From the NCBI GenBank assembly GCA_013397115.1, contig VWZW01001321.1, positions 806,001 through 870,000 on the forward strand: a DNA stretch of 64,000 bases. Direction: 5' to 3'. Under the pieces are notes generated by a model. The model worked only from the letters and a program-made list of their open reading frames with translations, was not told where the DNA came from and ran no database searches. The stretch comes from Edolisoma coerulescens. Taxonomy: Eukaryota > Chordata > Aves > Passeriformes > Campephagidae. The position numbers were made by a program, and so were the translations under genes. Below, piece by piece: positions 59,701 to 64,000 of this stretch; the first letter of the stretch is position 1, and each line of letters starts with the position of its first letter.

Positions 59701-62039
59701 AAAAATAGAAAATATGCAGATTAAAAATACATTAGGATATTTTCAAAGAGTAAGGGTATCCAAACTCTACAACAGGTAGAAATTTTGAAGTTCTCACTCC
59801 AGAACCTGTTCAGAACAGATTGGAGAAACATCTTTGCTGGAGAGGCAAGTATGCGTGACTTTGTCTTTGCACAGACTGAATGAGGTGAATGAATTCTCAA
59901 CATCACATCTGTTTGTACCACTCATGATTTCTGTGGAAGTGTCAAGCTGCTCATTCATTTATGAGCTCAGCCAAGTAACTTATTTTAAAATATTTGTTTG
60001 ATGCAATGTTTTTTTTCAAATATGGTATAAGTCTTCAAAGTTTAAAGGTAAATGATATATGACACATACATACCCAGTAGGCTTTTTTTAGAAAATGACT
60101 AAAAATTAATCTTTTCTCATTCTCCAGCAGTGACATTGATGAATGACTTGAAATAAATTTATATGGTAATATTTAGAGGATATCTCAGCTAAGCACCCAA
60201 AATAAAAAATAAATTTAGAAGAAAATTTCGCATCTTCACAGAGAGTAACTTTCAGGTAAGTAAAATGTGTAGGAACATGAGTCACTTTCCACCGTGTATG
60301 GAAGAAAACAATTGCCCCTTTTGGAAGTCTAAACAAGAAGTCAGGAGACAGAAGTTCTTCTCCTGATTTATTTCAGTAACCTTTAAAAAATAGTGTAAAA
60401 TTAATTCAGCCTAATTTATCTTGCCTATATGAGCAGTGAAAGTGTACAAGCATTATAAAATAATATGACATGATGATCTCCAGAATTCTGCTGTGTTTAG
60501 AGGAAACATAAGTGTTAAAAGAAATGGAAAGTTCTCCTTTCTTACCTCTATTGATTTCACCTGTTAATAAGCTCTGCCTGATATCAGCTATCAGGCTCTG
60601 CATAATTCAGCTATTGAGTTTATTTTAAAACATTCTTTTGCATCTGCAAGGAAAAAATATTCAGGGAATATTCTGCCTCTACTCAAATAAAGGGTAATTT
60701 GTGTCACTGTGCATCCAAACAAGCCCACATGTTTTCAAAGAATACTGATGTCCTGACCTCAACATATCACCTATAGGTAAGGCATGTCTCTGTAGTACCT
60801 GTGCCTTAATTTGTCTCATAGCTCAGGTATTTCACTTGGCATTGCAAATGCTTCAGTTTTTCTCAGCATCACATATTTATCTGTTTGAATGTGTTCTGTT
60901 TTAGTATAAGTTTGCTCTTTATGCTTTATAAGCTCAGATAGTGTCAGTCTGTTGGAATGACTCATTTTCAGAAAAGTAAAGAGAACAAGCTTTCCTTATG
61001 TCACTTAATAAATATTTAATCATAATCATTCACAAAAGCAATATGCATACCAAAGAGGCCTAATTTGAGTAGCAAGGATTTTCTGGCTCTTAATTCTATT
61101 GACTTCGACTTCTGAGGACTATTAACCAGATTTCTTTAAGGAACATGATGTTTCTTATGCCTCTTTCCCTGAGTGAAAGTGTCTCTTTCACTGCCTGCCT
61201 TTGCATATCAAAAAAGCTATTTCCAATGTTAATATAGTAACTTCTTCACAGAAAGCATCTCTGCATTCATTAGCATCTCTGGGAATCTCCTCCAATATAG
61301 ATTTCCAGAATTTTGCTCTAAAAGACTAATTGGTGTTAAAGCCGTGACAGACAAAATTTTTAAAACAGAAACTATTCCTTTTCTGATATTTCTATTAACC
61401 TCCTCTAGAACTCTGTATATTCACCTATAAACCTAAGGCATGCTGTGAAGAAAGAACCTGTAACTTCAAGTCTCAGAATAGCAGATGGTATTTCTAAGTA
61501 AGGAAATCAATTTTCCTTAGTAAGAAGATTTCCCAAGTAAGGAAACACTGCTTTTAAATATTTTTTTGTCCCACACATACCTGGAACTTCCATACATACA
61601 GGATTTCCCTGAGTGTTGAAGTTTTTGCTCATCTGAAGGCTTGAGGTTCTAACAAAGTGCAAGCACAGGGGACAAACAGTTGGAAAGGGAACGGGATTTT
61701 ATGAGCTCTTTATGATTCTGTCCCCTGTGCCTGCATGCATATTTCTGTTCAGTTTGAGTGCTGTGATTTTCTGTCTTTTCTCCCTGTCCTTCCTAACAGC
61801 TTTTTGGTAAGCAACAGAGTTTCCAAGTCTACAGATTCATTATGGTTGAATAAAAATTTTTGGTTAAAGTTCCTTTAGACATATCCCTTGTCATAACAGT
61901 CACTTGTTTTTCCACAGTAATCTTTTAAAAATAAACAATGGTATTCAAGGTGAAGTTACATAATCTTGCATCTTAGCTCCCTCACTATGAACTGATCCTC
62001 TCTAAAGAGAAGTTTTACAGCTAATATGGATTTTCTTTT
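56788..62039. other. 5.3 kb of unique AT-rich DNA
   Basis: If the split exon is real this would be the intron downstream of it. I recognise no further exon with matching phase. A conserved-looking block with an octamer site lies at about 58780-59100 (see findings). Inverted AAGGAAA/TTTCCTT words occur near 61500. Confidence 0.45.
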
Positions 62040-62600
62040 GCTCTGATTGTCCTGATGGATTCCCTCGCCACAAGTTCTGCACTGGCAGTCAGTGCCACCA
62101 GCAGAAATGGGTGCCCTGCAGCCTACAGTGCCTGCCTGTAAGAGCAGCCCTCTCTTCAGCTTGTGTCATCATGCCAAAACAAGTTACAGGAGTTCAGGTT
62201 ATGGAGAGAAACCTCTGTATCTTGCCTCCCATGAGCAACTGCTAAAACACCAATTTGTCACTAGAAACCATTGAAACTTCTGGTCTAGTCAGCTAAAAAC
62301 CTTCACAGAGTGTTTAGGAGCACTCTGCTGTCACCTGTAACCACTGGTAGCTCACACACAGCTTGAAGCCAGGAACACCAGGCCATTGCTCAAGACAGTC
62401 CTGACTGTCCGTGTTGCTGTGGTGTGGTCAGACAGAGCAAGTGCTCCTGAGTGGTCCATCCTTCGTGGCACGCTGTGCTCACCCATTCCAGCTAAAGCTC
62501 ATCCTGCTGCTTGCTGCGTGTGGGGCCGAGCAGTGTGACTGCCCGTAAGAGGTCACACCCTCCTCCTCACACGGTGTTGAACAACAAACTATCACGGTGT
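62040..62600. other. GC-richer block, unrecognised
   Basis: Base composition rises compared with both flanks, with words such as GTGGGGCCGAGCAGTGTGAC and TTCGTGGCACGCTGTGCTCA. A 60-codon + strand frame (62092-62274) has no recognisable domain. It may be a decayed LTR or an untranslated exon. I cannot tell which. Confidence 0.3.
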
Positions 62601-64000
62601 TTTTGATTCAGTGTGTTCATGAAACCAGGTGTGCTGCTACATAGGTGGTTGTGAAAGCGAAGAATAAGGATTCTAGAGTCATTAAAAATGCATAGAACAG
62701 ATCACAGGCTGTAGTGCCCCACACTAGAAATCATCCAAGTGACTAGTTTTATATGTCAGTAGGTTTTCCAAGGTTTTCAGTTCATTTCAGTCTATATATT
62801 ACTAGCTTTAAATCTCTTTCAATATAATTCTCCTCCTGTCTATCTATCTAAAAGGAAATTTAAACATGAAAAGTTGCTTCATTTCCAAACCTCTCCACAA
62901 GCATGTCCATGAGAAGGAGTTTCTTATTCATTATTGTTCCCATGGCATATGCAACACAGAGCAACATGGAGTCCTCATAAACTCCCTGCAAAGCAATAGG
63001 GAAACAGTTTAAAATCTCTTTTTCACTACCAGAAGAGCACCTGAAAACTTTGAGAAGCCAATATGAAATACAGTACCCTATTCATAACAAGGGATATGAG
63101 GAACGAACACAATTTGTGAAAATAAATCTAAAATCACTTAGAAGTAATTCTGAGGGATGGTTAAGGACTGACCAGAACACAGTAGTCATGGAAGGGTTTT
63201 ATTCTTTATCCTGGTTTCAGTATAGCTCTGCATATGCCAGGTAGGTATCCAGTCATTACTAGCCAGGAGAACACCTTCTGTGGAAAGGAGTCTCAACTAT
63301 TATGGTTCAGACACAAGATTCAAGTGCTGAAGAAAACAGAAAGCAGGCTTGGAACCTGAATAGCAAGTCCATATGGAGGTCGCCCCCAACCATTTTCATA
63401 AGTCCAAAGATGTCATCTAGAAAGTTCTGCTACAGCTGAAGAAGATACAGTCCTCAGAAAAAACATCTTGTTTTCAGGGTTCACAGCTATCATAAGCACA
63501 AGAATGAAATCCAGTACGAAAGACTGAATTTCTTTCTTGGTTTTTGTCGGACTGAAATATTTTCTTTTTACCATAATCTTTTCCTTCATTTAATCCTCTA
63601 TTGATTTCAATCAAGTTCTCACCAGGTTTGCATCTTCAGCTGAGGGTTATTTTCCCCTAGTTCATCTGGTTTTTAGACTGTTCTTCAAGGTTTCAAATCC
63701 AATGAAAACCCTAGGGACCAACAACAAAAAAATTGGCACTCTGCTAGGAAATAAACTACCTGTAATCTGTCATTGTGAAATTCCTTTAATTTCACTTTCT
63801 TCACAGATGGGCAACAGTGGATCTAAGAAGCTAATTAATGATTCTCATTAAATGCTTTAAATTTAAAATTGTGTTGAAGAGTTGATTTAAAAAGTTGTTC
63901 TTCTCTAAGAGGGTGACAGAGAAAATATCAGTTTATGGCTAAAGAACTGTTCTGCAATATCAGAGATGTGTTCATGGCTCACTTTTCCCACAGACTTTCT
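62601..64000. other. Unique AT-rich DNA to window end
   Basis: No gene, RNA or transposon that I can support. Confidence 0.5.

Overview
The window is nuclear DNA from a bird. The base for this is the set of CR1 LINEs, which end in the ATTCTATG-type 3' repeat of avian CR1, together with a solo LTR beginning TGTGGTGGGTTG, a start I associate with avian endogenous retroviruses. The DNA is AT-rich and almost entirely non-coding. I recognise no complete gene, no RNA gene and nothing prokaryotic (no operons, CRISPR arrays or insertion sequences). The species cannot be read from the sequence.

Layout. Seven recognisable CR1 copies lie at 0.2-0.6 (+), 1.3-1.5 (-), 7.3-8.4 (-), 16.5 (-), 22.8-23.1 (-), 27.9-28.4 (-) and 35.9-36.4 kb (-). 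All are 5' truncated, and several still carry decayed reverse-transcriptase or C-terminal ORF2 segments. Two much older CR1/L3-like copies are on the + strand at about 8.9-10.3 and 52.9-53.1 kb. A degenerate tRNA-derived SINE-like segment is at 41.2 kb. A perfect 120-bp tandem duplication is at 20.03-20.28 kb. GC-richer islands lie at 13.5-14.2, 21.8-22.1 and 62.0-62.6 kb. The remainder is unique AT-rich DNA with simple repeats and a few motif-level regulatory candidates: an RFX X-box at 45.2 kb, a G-quadruplex motif at 51.7 kb and paired homeodomain-type sites at 6.37 kb.

The most interesting locus is 55.53-56.79 kb. A 1,187-bp solo LTR with a perfect 5-bp target-site duplication (CAAGT) sits inside what reads, once the LTR is set aside, as a 66-nt coding exon. 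That exon has a strong polypyrimidine/AG acceptor on the left, a TAG|GTGAGG donor on the right, one open frame and equal splice phases at both ends. The LTR has its own CCAAT and TATA boxes in the same direction, and the exon's in-frame ATG comes 5 bp after the LTR ends. The insertion may therefore have broken an exon, or may supply an alternative promoter and first exon. I could not name the gene. A few other exon-like segments (24.76-24.89 kb +, 14.09-14.14 kb +, 54.72-54.85 kb -, 58.88-59.01 kb +) are weaker and are listed as findings.
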